Positions 6,706-14,432 of a stretch of 64,000 bases of DNA are shown here, one piece after another. Every line of letters starts with the position of its first letter. The first letter of the stretch is position 1. The DNA is taken from positions 248,001 through 312,000 of the forward strand of contig BAEM01000032.1 in the NCBI GenBank assembly GCA_000314955.1. The letters run 5' to 3'. This DNA comes from Paraglaciecola chathamensis S18K6 (GTDB lineage: Bacteria; Pseudomonadota; Gammaproteobacteria; Enterobacterales; Alteromonadaceae). The notes under the pieces are model-generated. The model had not been told where the DNA came from, ran no database searches, and saw only the letters and a list, made by a program, of their open reading frames with translations. The translations under genes and the position numbers were made by a program.

Positions 6706-9064
6706 TATAAATAAGGTTTCTCAAGATGTGACTCCCTCGGTAAAACCAGCCAATTCAGTGTTAGTGCTACCGGAAAAATACTACCTTGATCATTTCAATG
6801 AGTTCATTACCTACACTGAAGTGCATTGTGCGTCACTTCTATCGTCGCCTCATATCGAGTTTATCCAAAGATTTAAGCAACTTCAGCACAACACTCAGTG
6901 CATGTTTGTACGTGCAGTGAATCGCAAAGGGCCGTTTATCGCTTGTAGCAAGATGTTAGCGTATGAGGAAATTGAAAACTGCCAAAAGCAATTGGATGCC
7001 TTGTTAGAAATAGGGGCATTGCGACACGTTGAAAAAAGCGACGTCAGCCTACTGTTAGGTACACTGAATAAGGCGCAACTAGTTGAATTGTTATGTGCTC
7101 AGAATGTGTTGTTTAAAAAAAGTGCCCCTAAAGCTGAACTATTAAGATTAGCCAAAGCGCTTACCCCCAGTGCTGTTATTCAGCATGAGGTGTGTGATGA
7201 CATTAAAGTGAAAACCTTTGTTAATGAATGGCAATATCTGCTGTTTTTATTTTTCGGTAATCTTAAAAGTGCCCTTGATAAATTTTCGATGCGAGATTTA
7301 GGCGTACTTAAAACACGCAGTAAATCGAAACAGCAAGGGCCGCGGTTTGATGACATTGAACAAGCTCAAAGTGCTTTTTATTTTGCCCAATTACAACAGC
7401 AGCTGGCAACAATCAGTGAGCAAGAGCTGCTTGTATTAGCGCAAAATCAAGCCGTACAACAAAGCCCCGTTGGGATTATAGCCAATGAATACGCAGCACA
7501 TTTTTGGTACGAAATAGGCTGCGCCTTATTTGCGCTTGATAATGACAGTGCAAAAACGCAAGCGCTGGCATTTTGGCGATTATCGTCACACCAAAAAGCC
7601 CAAGAGCGCTTGATAAGAGAAACCTATAAACTTGATAAAGCGCAAGCCAAGTCTGCTCTTGAAGCGATACTCGAATCGCCAAAAGACGATGAGCTGAGTT
7701 TATTCGCATTTGATTTTTACCAGCGGAAATTCAATCAAGCGAAATTAAGTGTTCGAACCCAGCGCCTTCGTGAGCACAGCACAAAGCTGTACATTGATGA
7801 AGTGTATAAAGATCGTGTGGAGTTAGGCGTAAAACGTTATTACGAAACACTAAGTTTGCCTGATGAAAAGTGCGCATTGGGCGAAAAAAACGCCGATTAT
7901 CAAAGTGAATTTATAAGCGAGCGTAAAGAGCAACCTCTTCAAAATGCACAAGAGCTACAAAACGGCCAGCAAAGCGTTGAGCATACACGGGTTTCACATA
8001 CGCAGGTTTATCGAACCGAAAATCGCTTATTCAGAGCGCTATTTGGTTTAACGTTCTGGCATGAATTGTTTAATGAGGCGCAACGTGCCACAGGCTCTGA
8101 GTTTGATCGAACCCCGCGCCTGATTAAAGAAAATAGCTTGTATCAAGAACTCGAAGAGCAGGTAGAGGCGCGCTTGGCACTTTTTACGCAACATCACCCT
8201 CATGCTACTACCAGCCATGCGATGGGTTATATCACCCAAGTGGCCAGTCGCCATTATGGACAGCCCAATGGCATTTTTCGCTGGCACAGCAAGATGCTCG
8301 AAATCATAGGCGTGTTTCTACAACATGTTGATGGGCAGTGCGTCGCAAGTCATCTAAGGGCGATGGCAAAAAATTACCAAGGGCTGAAAGACGGTTACCC
8401 GGATTTAATGGTTATCGAATATCAGCAGCTGCGCTTTGAAGAAGTTAAAGCGCCTGGGGACCAGTTGCGGGCCAATCAATTGGTCAGCATTGATGCGTTA
8501 CAAAATGCCGGCTTTAACGTAGGTGTGTGCCAAGTTGAATGGCGCTATAACCCTCAGCAACCTTATGTTGTGGTTGATGTTGAAACCACAGGAGGTTGTA
8601 AGCCAGGCCACCGCATTACAGAGATTGGTGCCGTTAAAGTGATAAACGGTAGGGTAGTCGACAGCTGGAGTAGCCTTATCAACCCTGAGCGGCGTGTACC
8701 CCATTTTATTACCCGCCTAACGGGGATAAGCAACGACATGGTTGAAGATGCGCCGTTGTTTTGCGAAGTGATAGATGATTTAGAATGCTTTATGCAGGAC
8801 TGCATTTTTGTTGCTCATAATGTGAATTTTGACTACGGCTTTTTTAAGTTAGAGTACGCCCGTTTAGAGCGCTCATTCTCAATGCCAAAGCTGTGTACGG
8901 TGCGTGAAATGCGCAAGTATTACCCAGGCTCAAAGTCTTATTCGTTAGGTAATTTAACCAAAGAATATGGCTTATCTCTTGATAACCACCACAGAGCACT
9001 ATGTGATGCGCAAGCGGCCGCAGAGTTACTGATTATGGTCAACGAAAAGAAACGCCATGCCTGA
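6698..9064 (+). CDS. FAN1-like VRR-NUC nuclease fused to a DEDDh 3'-5' exonuclease
   Basis: The N-terminal ~560 residues follow the FAN1 plan: YYLDHFNEFITY, a domain with MFVRAVNRKGPF, a SAP-like stretch at about 118-155 (LNKAQLVELLCAQN), a helical repeat region, then the VRR-NUC core with H-rich helix, GYPD (D569), E582 and K584 in FEEVKAPGD. FAN1 enzymes are structure-specific nucleases that process interstrand crosslinks. A second nuclease follows from about 620: YVVVDVETTG (D627, E629), AHNVNFDYG (D712), and HRALCD (H765, D770), the full DnaQ-type DEDDh set. Known stand-alone bacterial FAN1 (about 560 residues) lacks this tail. Probably cytoplasmic DNA repair; translationally coupled to the CIA30 gene. 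Confidence 0.85.
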   Translation: MNDINKVSQDVTPSVKPANSVLVLPEKYYLDHFNEFITYTEVHCASLLSSPHIEFIQRFKQLQHNTQCMFVRAVNRKGPFIACSKMLAYEEIENCQKQLDALLEIGALRHVEKSDVSLLLGTLNKAQLVELLCAQNVLFKKSAPKAELLRLAKALTPSAVIQHEVCDDIKVKTFVNEWQYLLFLFFGNLKSALDKFSMRDLGVLKTRSKSKQQGPRFDDIEQAQSAFYFAQLQQQLATISEQELLVLAQNQAVQQSPVGIIANEYAAHFWYEIGCALFALDNDSAKTQALAFWRLSSHQKAQERLIRETYKLDKAQAKSALEAILESPKDDELSLFAFDFYQRKFNQAKLSVRTQRLREHSTKLYIDEVYKDRVELGVKRYYETLSLPDEKCALGEKNADYQSEFISERKEQPLQNAQELQNGQQSVEHTRVSHTQVYRTENRLFRALFGLTFWHELFNEAQRATGSEFDRTPRLIKENSLYQELEEQVEARLALFTQHHPHATTSHAMGYITQVASRHYGQPNGIFRWHSKMLEIIGVFLQHVDGQCVASHLRAMAKNYQGLKDGYPDLMVIEYQQLRFEEVKAPGDQLRANQLVSIDALQNAGFNVGVCQVEWRYNPQQPYVVVDVETTGGCKPGHRITEIGAVKVINGRVVDSWSSLINPERRVPHFITRLTGISNDMVEDAPLFCEVIDDLECFMQDCIFVAHNVNFDYGFFKLEYARLERSFSMPKLCTVREMRKYYPGSKSYSLGNLTKEYGLSLDNHHRALCDAQAAAELLIMVNEKKRHA

Positions 9065-9105
9065 TAGCCATAGTGCTTCTTTTCTTCTGTCTTTGTTGAC
9101 CAAGT

Positions 9106-10053
9106 TTACTGTCCAAATAAAAAAATGAGAGGAATGTGCAAACGGGCATTCCACGCATCTTCTGTATGCGCGGCACCTTCAAAGGCGAGGGTTTGCCAAT
9201 TGTTAGTGTCATAGCCTTTTTCGAGCATAATTGCGTCAGCACGTTTTTGTAATGCTGGGTATCTAGCATCTAATGTGGCAGTGCCGTGATCAAAATAGAT
9301 TCGGTGGTTGTTGGCCGTCGGTAGGTGCGCCCTCATATAGCTAAAAAACGCGCGTGGAATAAGGTCATCCTTAGAATCAAAATCACCAGGCCAGTGAGTT
9401 GAAAGGCAAGCTGCAGCACCAAAAACCTCGGGGTATTCACTGATCGCGTACAGCGATATTAGTCCCCCCATACTTGAGCCCATTACAAAGGTGTTTTCGG
9501 GGTCAGTATGCACTTTGTACGTTTTATCTATGTAGGGTTTTAGCTCGTTGACTATGAACTTTAAGTACTCGTCCGATTGCACTTTATTGCCTGCAAACAA
9601 GGATTGAGCGCCGCTATGGGTCCCTTGATACAGCGCTTTTTGCTTGTTACTGCCCAAGCTTTCAAACGGTTTTTGTGGGAAATATTCTGCATGTCTGAGG
9701 GTTGCACCGCCGTTGTCGATACCTACAACAATAAACGGCCTAAGCTTTGATTTGTCCAGTAGGTCAGAAGCGACTTCATCTACGCCCCATGCCTGTCCGT
9801 TCCACGTTGAAGAGCGATCGAACAACATTTGCCCATCGTGCATATAAAGCACTGCGAACTTTTCACCCTGCTTAGTAGTTTGTGCATATTGTTCAGGTAA
9901 CCAGATATGGACATTTCTAGAGGCAACATAGTTGGAATCAAAATCACTGATAGTGACTAAATTACCACGTGTGACTTCACTTGCTGTGCTAGCGCCGGCA
10001 TACAGAGTGAACATCAGTGTTAAGTTCAATGAGAACAGCAATATTTTACGCAT
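9106..10053 (-). CDS. Exported esterase, alpha/beta-hydrolase (esterase D family)
   Basis: A signal peptide (MRKILLFSLNLTLMFTLYAGAS) precedes a ~290-residue esterase-D/IroE-type alpha/beta hydrolase. It has VHIWLPEQY, AVLYMHDGQMLFD, VVGIDNGG and the nucleophile elbow GSSMGG with Ser194; the catalytic His lies in EGAAHTEDAW near the C-terminus. Members hydrolyse acyl or siderophore esters, and some act on cell-wall-linked or acetylated sugars; the substrate here is unknown. It should be periplasmic. It is convergent with the nuclease gene and has a 230-base upstream region containing a nested inverted repeat. Confidence 0.85.
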   Translation of the reverse strand: MRKILLFSLNLTLMFTLYAGASTASEVTRGNLVTISDFDSNYVASRNVHIWLPEQYAQTTKQGEKFAVLYMHDGQMLFDRSSTWNGQAWGVDEVASDLLDKSKLRPFIVVGIDNGGATLRHAEYFPQKPFESLGSNKQKALYQGTHSGAQSLFAGNKVQSDEYLKFIVNELKPYIDKTYKVHTDPENTFVMGSSMGGLISLYAISEYPEVFGAAACLSTHWPGDFDSKDDLIPRAFFSYMRAHLPTANNHRIYFDHGTATLDARYPALQKRADAIMLEKGYDTNNWQTLAFEGAAHTEDAWNARLHIPLIFLFGQ

Positions 10054-10087
10054 TGTAGGTACCTGTAAGTAATAACAGCATGTCGCT

Positions 10088-10148
10088 CGGTGCTTATAAA
10101 AGGGCGTTAAAGCGAGATAGCTCGCGTCCTAGGGCAGTATAAGCACCG
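10088..10148. repeat. Nested inverted repeats upstream of the esterase
   Basis: CGGTGCTTATA (10088-10098) and TATAAGCACCG (10138-10148) form a perfect 11-bp inverted repeat. Inside it GCGAG (10112-10116) pairs with CTCGC (10121-10125). A further GTCCTAG/CTAGGAC pair (10126-10132 and about 10163-10169) could form an alternative fold. No U-run follows on either strand. Confidence 0.7.
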
Positions 10149-10283
10149 CGCAAAAAGACTCGCTAGGACTATAGCAAGCATCAGCGATTAAATGTGATCC
10201 ATACGTATGCATTGATTAACATTGCCGATTGGTAAATGCGACGACACAAAAGGGCAAACCTATTTCATTTACAGCAACTAGAA

Positions 10284-11075
10284 TCACTCAAGCCGTTGCT
10301 TTACATAGCGCTTTGGTGATTCGCCGAGTAGATTTTTAAACATGGTTATAAAAGCGCTTACTGAACTGTAGCCAAGATACTCAGAAACCCGTTGCACTGG
10401 CATGTTACTGCTGAGTTTTTGTACGGCGATGATCACATGTAACTGCGCTCGCCAGTGACCAAAGCTCATGCCGGTTTCTCGTTTTATTAGTCGCGCAAGG
10501 GTACGTTCGGTCATGGCTAAATAACTCGCCCATTGGGCAAGTGTTTTTCGGTCTTCTGGGTAGGCCAAAAGTTGTTGCGCTAGCTTAGCCATGGTGGGGT
10601 GCGTTGATAAGGGCAACGCCATGGGTTGCTTTGGCAAGCCGCTGACAACATCGATTAATACTTGGGCCATTCGACTGGTTTCGCCATAGCTAGGGTAATG
10701 CTGATCCAGTGAGGCAAAATGACAGATTAACGCTTTGGCCAAAGAGCTTATTGCAAGCGTGCAGGTTTTATTTGGCATGCGCAGTTCGCTAGCTTGAATA
10801 AACACGTGGCAAAGCTCTGCATGATCAGAAGCGCGATTACTATGGCTCACATGAGCTGGGATCCAAATCGCGCTGTGAGTTGGCACCATCCACATTTTGC
10901 CTGCAACTTCACATGTAACATAGCCATGCAGCGCAAGAATAAGCTGCCCTTTAGGGTGGGTATGTAGGGGCAGTTCGTGGCTATCATTGACTTTCTCAAT
11001 ACGTGCAACCACGGGTTGAGGCATAGTTTCGAAATGCTGTAGATCATTCCACTGTATAAAGTTCAGTAAGCTCAT
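10284..11075 (-). CDS. AraC-family regulator with cupin sensor domain
   Basis: The N-terminal half is a cupin-type ligand pocket (ELPLHTHPKGQLILALHGYV, then WIPAHVSHS). The C-terminal ~100 residues are the AraC double helix-turn-helix, with LAQWASYLAMTERTLARLIKRETGMSFGHWR as the first motif region and VSEYLGYSSVSAFITMFKNLLGESPKRY as the second. Length (263) is typical. The gene diverges from an MFS transporter gene 288 bases away, the usual arrangement of this subfamily with its target. Two direct repeats near 11261-11287 are good operator candidates. The ligand cannot be told from sequence. Confidence 0.9.
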   Translation of the reverse strand: MSLLNFIQWNDLQHFETMPQPVVARIEKVNDSHELPLHTHPKGQLILALHGYVTCEVAGKMWMVPTHSAIWIPAHVSHSNRASDHAELCHVFIQASELRMPNKTCTLAISSLAKALICHFASLDQHYPSYGETSRMAQVLIDVVSGLPKQPMALPLSTHPTMAKLAQQLLAYPEDRKTLAQWASYLAMTERTLARLIKRETGMSFGHWRAQLHVIIAVQKLSSNMPVQRVSEYLGYSSVSAFITMFKNLLGESPKRYVKQRLE

Positions 11076-11260
11076 TTGTCGGTATTTAGTTATTTGTTGT
11101 CTTTATCTGTAAATTATAAGGGTTGAAGAGCTTCTATAATAGCCACAATTTTGCGACGTCTTTCACTATGTACATGTTTGATGTGAGTCATTTGAGCTCA
11201 TGCTGATATCGCGTATCGCATGGTGCTGGCATGCGCCATGTTGAAGTACACGATTTGTCT

Positions 11261-11287
11261 TTAAATCATGTGCCGTTAAATCACGTG
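11261..11287. promoter_or_regulatory. Direct-repeat operator candidate for the AraC-type regulator
   Basis: TTAAATCATGTG (11261-11272) and TTAAATCACGTG (11276-11287) match at 11 of 12 positions, with 15 bases from start to start. AraC-family proteins typically bind direct repeats about one and a half to two helical turns apart. The site lies ~77 bases before the transporter start. A weaker inverted pair CATGGTGC/GCGCCATG sits at 11219-11240. Confidence 0.5.
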
Positions 11288-11363
11288 ACAGTAATCGAGA
11301 AAAGCATGCGAGTGAAAAATGCAGCGCAACGCTTAAAAGCCATAAAGTCAAACGGGAGTAAAT

Positions 11364-12599
11364 GTGCAGTTAGTAAGCAGGATAGGGCAGTCGGCACCGA
11401 GTAAAATAGCTGCATCAACCTTCGTTTTGGTATTGGGAATACTTTTTGTCGCCGCGAATTTACGTGCGCCAATCACTGGCATTGCCCCTATTCTCGAGCG
11501 CATTATTCACACCTTCACGTTAAGCAATGCCCAAGCGGGCATGTTAACCACCTTACCACTGATCGCATTTGCCGTGGCTTCGACCATGGCGGCCACATTG
11601 GCGCGAAAAATAGGCATTGAAAAAGCGATATTTATTGCGCTGCTATTAATAGGCGCAGGAATTGTTCTTCGGCTAATTGATTCTGTATGGATGCTATACA
11701 TAGCCACCGCTGTTATTGGTGTGGGGATAGCTATCGGCAATGTATTGCTGCCAAGTTTGATTAAACGAGATTTTGCCACCCGAGTCGCCATGATGACGTC
11801 ATGTTATGTGCTGGCAATGGGGATTTTCTCTGGTGGGTTTTCAGCGTTGGTCACGCCGCTAGCGAACCTTAAGGGGCTAAACTGGCAAGGGGCACTGGGG
11901 TTGTTCTCTGTTATCACTTTAGTGAGTATTGTGCTGTGGTTGCCACGATTAACTACTCGTACTATGCCTGATAATGGCGGCGGTGAACCGAATAAGAGTG
12001 GGGCGCCTCATACCGCGAAACTCAGCAAAGTATGGCATTTCGCTTTGGCTTGGCAGGTCACAATTTTCCTCGGTTTGAATTCCTTCATGACCTACGTGCT
12101 AATTGGTTGGTTACCTAATGTGTTAGTTGCTGCGGGGTATTCACAGGTTTACGCTGGCGTACTGCATGGTTGGCTACAGTTTTCATCGGCTATTCCTGGG
12201 TTCGTACTCATACCTATTTTGGCAAGATTAAAAGACCAGCGTATACCGGCGGTATTGATATCGATTTTAGGCGCTGTGAGTATTTTAGGGCTATTGTATG
12301 CGCCGCAGTTTGCACTAATTTGGACAGTACTCGTCGGGTTTAGCTCAGGAGGGTGCTTTATTTTAGGCTTATCGTTTATTAGCTTTCGCAGCCAAAACGC
12401 CTTACAAGCTGCCTCGTTGTCGGGCATGGCCCAATCTTTTGGTTACTTACTAGCAGCCGTGGGCCCCATGCTTGCGGGATATCTGTATTCTTCACTTGGT
12501 GATTGGTCAGGTAGCTTGTGGATGTGCGCCATTGCCTGTGTATGTTGTGCGGTAGTGGGCTTAGGGGGCGGGCGCAATAAAGTATTGCCGCATTTCTAA
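11364..12599 (+). CDS. MFS transporter, CynX/NimT-like
   Basis: A GTG start at 11364 is supported by GGGAG five bases upstream. The 411-residue protein has about twelve hydrophobic helices and the opening FVAANLRAPITGIAPIL typical of the CynX/NimT/YycB branch of the major facilitator superfamily. E. coli CynX is linked to cyanate and NimT to 2-nitroimidazole export, so the branch handles small anionic or nitro compounds; the substrate here is unknown. No cyanase gene is nearby. The divergent AraC-type gene is its likely regulator. Confidence 0.87.
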   Translation: MQLVSRIGQSAPSKIAASTFVLVLGILFVAANLRAPITGIAPILERIIHTFTLSNAQAGMLTTLPLIAFAVASTMAATLARKIGIEKAIFIALLLIGAGIVLRLIDSVWMLYIATAVIGVGIAIGNVLLPSLIKRDFATRVAMMTSCYVLAMGIFSGGFSALVTPLANLKGLNWQGALGLFSVITLVSIVLWLPRLTTRTMPDNGGGEPNKSGAPHTAKLSKVWHFALAWQVTIFLGLNSFMTYVLIGWLPNVLVAAGYSQVYAGVLHGWLQFSSAIPGFVLIPILARLKDQRIPAVLISILGAVSILGLLYAPQFALIWTVLVGFSSGGCFILGLSFISFRSQNALQAASLSGMAQSFGYLLAAVGPMLAGYLYSSLGDWSGSLWMCAIACVCCAVVGLGGGRNKVLPHF

Positions 12600-12902
12600 T
12601 TCGCTTAGCTTCAACTCGTGCTTTACCCGGACTAGGGATCCTATATAGGACGCTAAATGCCTAAAGACTTTACAATTGCGCCTTGTAACATTTACTGCAA
12701 ATCTTCGCCGAGGGGGCTTGGTGCGTCAGCGTTCACCCCTTGGTAAATTCAATACATACTTTTTTACGTTTACGCAAAGCCCTTTCGTGCGGGCGCTGAA
12801 CGACTTTTGACGCACCGCAGCGCCGATGAAAACCTATCTTGGCGTTGCAATTGCTCCTTTGATAATCGACTCCACATACTATTCATTTACAGGAGAGAGA
12901 TT
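12600..12902. other. Intergenic region before the aldehyde dehydrogenase
   Basis: Some 300 bases hold the promoter of the next gene. A 12-bp perfect palindrome TCCTATATAGGA lies at 12639-12650, too AT-rich and isolated to interpret. I see no RNA gene. The upstream extension of the next frame (from 12807) lacks a ribosome site. Confidence 0.45.
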
Positions 12903-14279
12903 ATGTCAAACACAGTGAAAACGATTAACCCAACCACTGAAGAACAATTGAAAGAGTACACGCTATTATCCACAGACGAGGCGAACAAAGCCGTTGATCA
13001 GGCCGATGAGGTATTCCAACAGTGGAAGCTCACCAGCACCGAGGAGCGTGCCAAATTACTTAATAAGATGGCCGATGTTATCGAAGCCAATAAAGACGAA
13101 ATAGTCACCCTAATGGTCGACGAAATGGGTAAAGTGAAGGAGCAGGGTTACCAAGAAGTGGAACTGTGCGCAGGAATTTGTCGTTATAGCGCTGAACAAG
13201 GGCCCAGTTTACTTGCAGATGAAGAGCGAGATTACGAACCCGGCAAAGCGATAGTAAGTTATCGTCCTATCGGTGTTATTTTAGGGATCCAGCCTTGGAA
13301 TTTCCCGCTTTATCAAGTGATACGCTACAGTGCATCGAACCTGATGGCAGGTAATGTGACCGTGCTTAAACATGCTGCCAACGTATTTGGTATGGCGGTT
13401 AAAATTCAGGAAATGTACGAAGAAGCAGGTTTTCCCAAAGGTGCTTATCAATCGTTATTGATTGATGGTGAAGCGGCGAGTGAACTGATTAAACATCCAA
13501 AAGTACGCGGTGTATCCTTCACTGGTAGTGATGGTGTCGGTAAAAAAGTAGGTGCTTCTGCAGCAGAAAACGTCAAAATATCGGTACTTGAACTAGGTAG
13601 TAACGATGCCTACGTGGTTCTTGATGATGCAGATATTGACGTTGCGGTCAAAGCCTGTGTGACGGGGCGCGTAATCAATAACGGTGAAACCTGTGTTTCT
13701 GCTAAACGTTTCATCGTGACAGAAAAGAACTATGAAGCATTTAAAACCGCATTCGTTGAAGGCATGAAGGCTCTTAAAATGGATGACCCAAATCTCGAAG
13801 GGACAGACATTGGCCCGATGGCGCGTGAAGACTTGCGAGACAAATTACATGACCAAGTGACCGAATCGCTCAAAGCAGGTGCAACGTGCTTAATGGGTGG
13901 TGAAGTTCCAGACCGTAAAGGTTATTTTTATCCCGCTACCGTGCTTGAGAATGTCGGCGCTGGCTCGCCCGCTTATGATGACGAGTTATTCGGTCCAGTA
14001 GCATCTTTAATTAAAGCGAAAGACGATGAAGATGCAATGCGCATTGCCAACGATTCACGTTATGGCCTTGGTGGCGGTATATTCAGCAAGAACGAAGATA
14101 AAGCGATTGAACTTGCCCGTGACGTATTTGATACAGGAATGATCAATATCAACGGCTACGGTTTAGCGCATCCTAATCTACCCTTTGGTGGTGTGAAAGA
14201 AAGTGGTTATGGTCGAGAACATGGCGGCTTTGGTATGCGAGAGTTTGTTAACGTGAAAGCGATTATGGTCACTCAGTAA
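12903..14279 (+). CDS. NAD(P)-dependent aldehyde dehydrogenase, succinate-semialdehyde type
   Basis: ATG 12903 follows AGGAGAGAG at the right distance, giving 458 residues; the longer frame from 12807 is not likely. The protein opens TINPTTEEQL and has QPWNFPL, FTGSDGVGKKVG, the general base Glu230 in LELGSND and catalytic Cys264 in NGETC, ending with FGGVKESGYGREHG. The short length and the LELGSND variant resemble the Sad/YneI-like succinate-semialdehyde dehydrogenases, which oxidise succinate semialdehyde to succinate. The exact aldehyde cannot be fixed from sequence. Single gene closed by a strong terminator. Confidence 0.85.
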   Translation: MSNTVKTINPTTEEQLKEYTLLSTDEANKAVDQADEVFQQWKLTSTEERAKLLNKMADVIEANKDEIVTLMVDEMGKVKEQGYQEVELCAGICRYSAEQGPSLLADEERDYEPGKAIVSYRPIGVILGIQPWNFPLYQVIRYSASNLMAGNVTVLKHAANVFGMAVKIQEMYEEAGFPKGAYQSLLIDGEAASELIKHPKVRGVSFTGSDGVGKKVGASAAENVKISVLELGSNDAYVVLDDADIDVAVKACVTGRVINNGETCVSAKRFIVTEKNYEAFKTAFVEGMKALKMDDPNLEGTDIGPMAREDLRDKLHDQVTESLKAGATCLMGGEVPDRKGYFYPATVLENVGAGSPAYDDELFGPVASLIKAKDDEDAMRIANDSRYGLGGGIFSKNEDKAIELARDVFDTGMININGYGLAHPNLPFGGVKESGYGREHGGFGMREFVNVKAIMVTQ

Positions 14280-14327
14280 GTATGTGCCCTAAGATCTAAG
14301 CTAATTGCTGTTTAATCTCAGCAAAAC

Positions 14328-14359
14328 AAAAGGCAGTCAGAATGCTCTGACTGCCTTTT
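14328..14359 (+). terminator. Strong hairpin terminator after the aldehyde dehydrogenase
   Basis: A perfect 14-bp stem (14328-14341 with 14346-14359), four-base loop and a T-run. Because the stem begins with A's it can also stop leftward transcription from the convergent peptidase gene. Confidence 0.9.
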
Positions 14360-14432
14360 TCCGTTTTTGATAATGCGTTGTTTTTAAGCGCGGGAAATCT
14401 CAAACGCGGTGTTTTATATCCTTCCGTGACCA

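Noticed and set aside
8048-8805. Several leftward frames over the FAN1-like gene
   Set aside because: Shadows of a gene with complete active-site motifs on the plus strand.
12639-12650. Palindrome TCCTATATAGGA as an operator
   Set aside because: Short, AT-rich centre, isolated copy with no second site; too weak to call.
12807-12902. Longer N-terminus for the aldehyde dehydrogenase
   Set aside because: No ribosome site upstream, while AGGAGAGAG sits before ATG 12903 and the family begins there.
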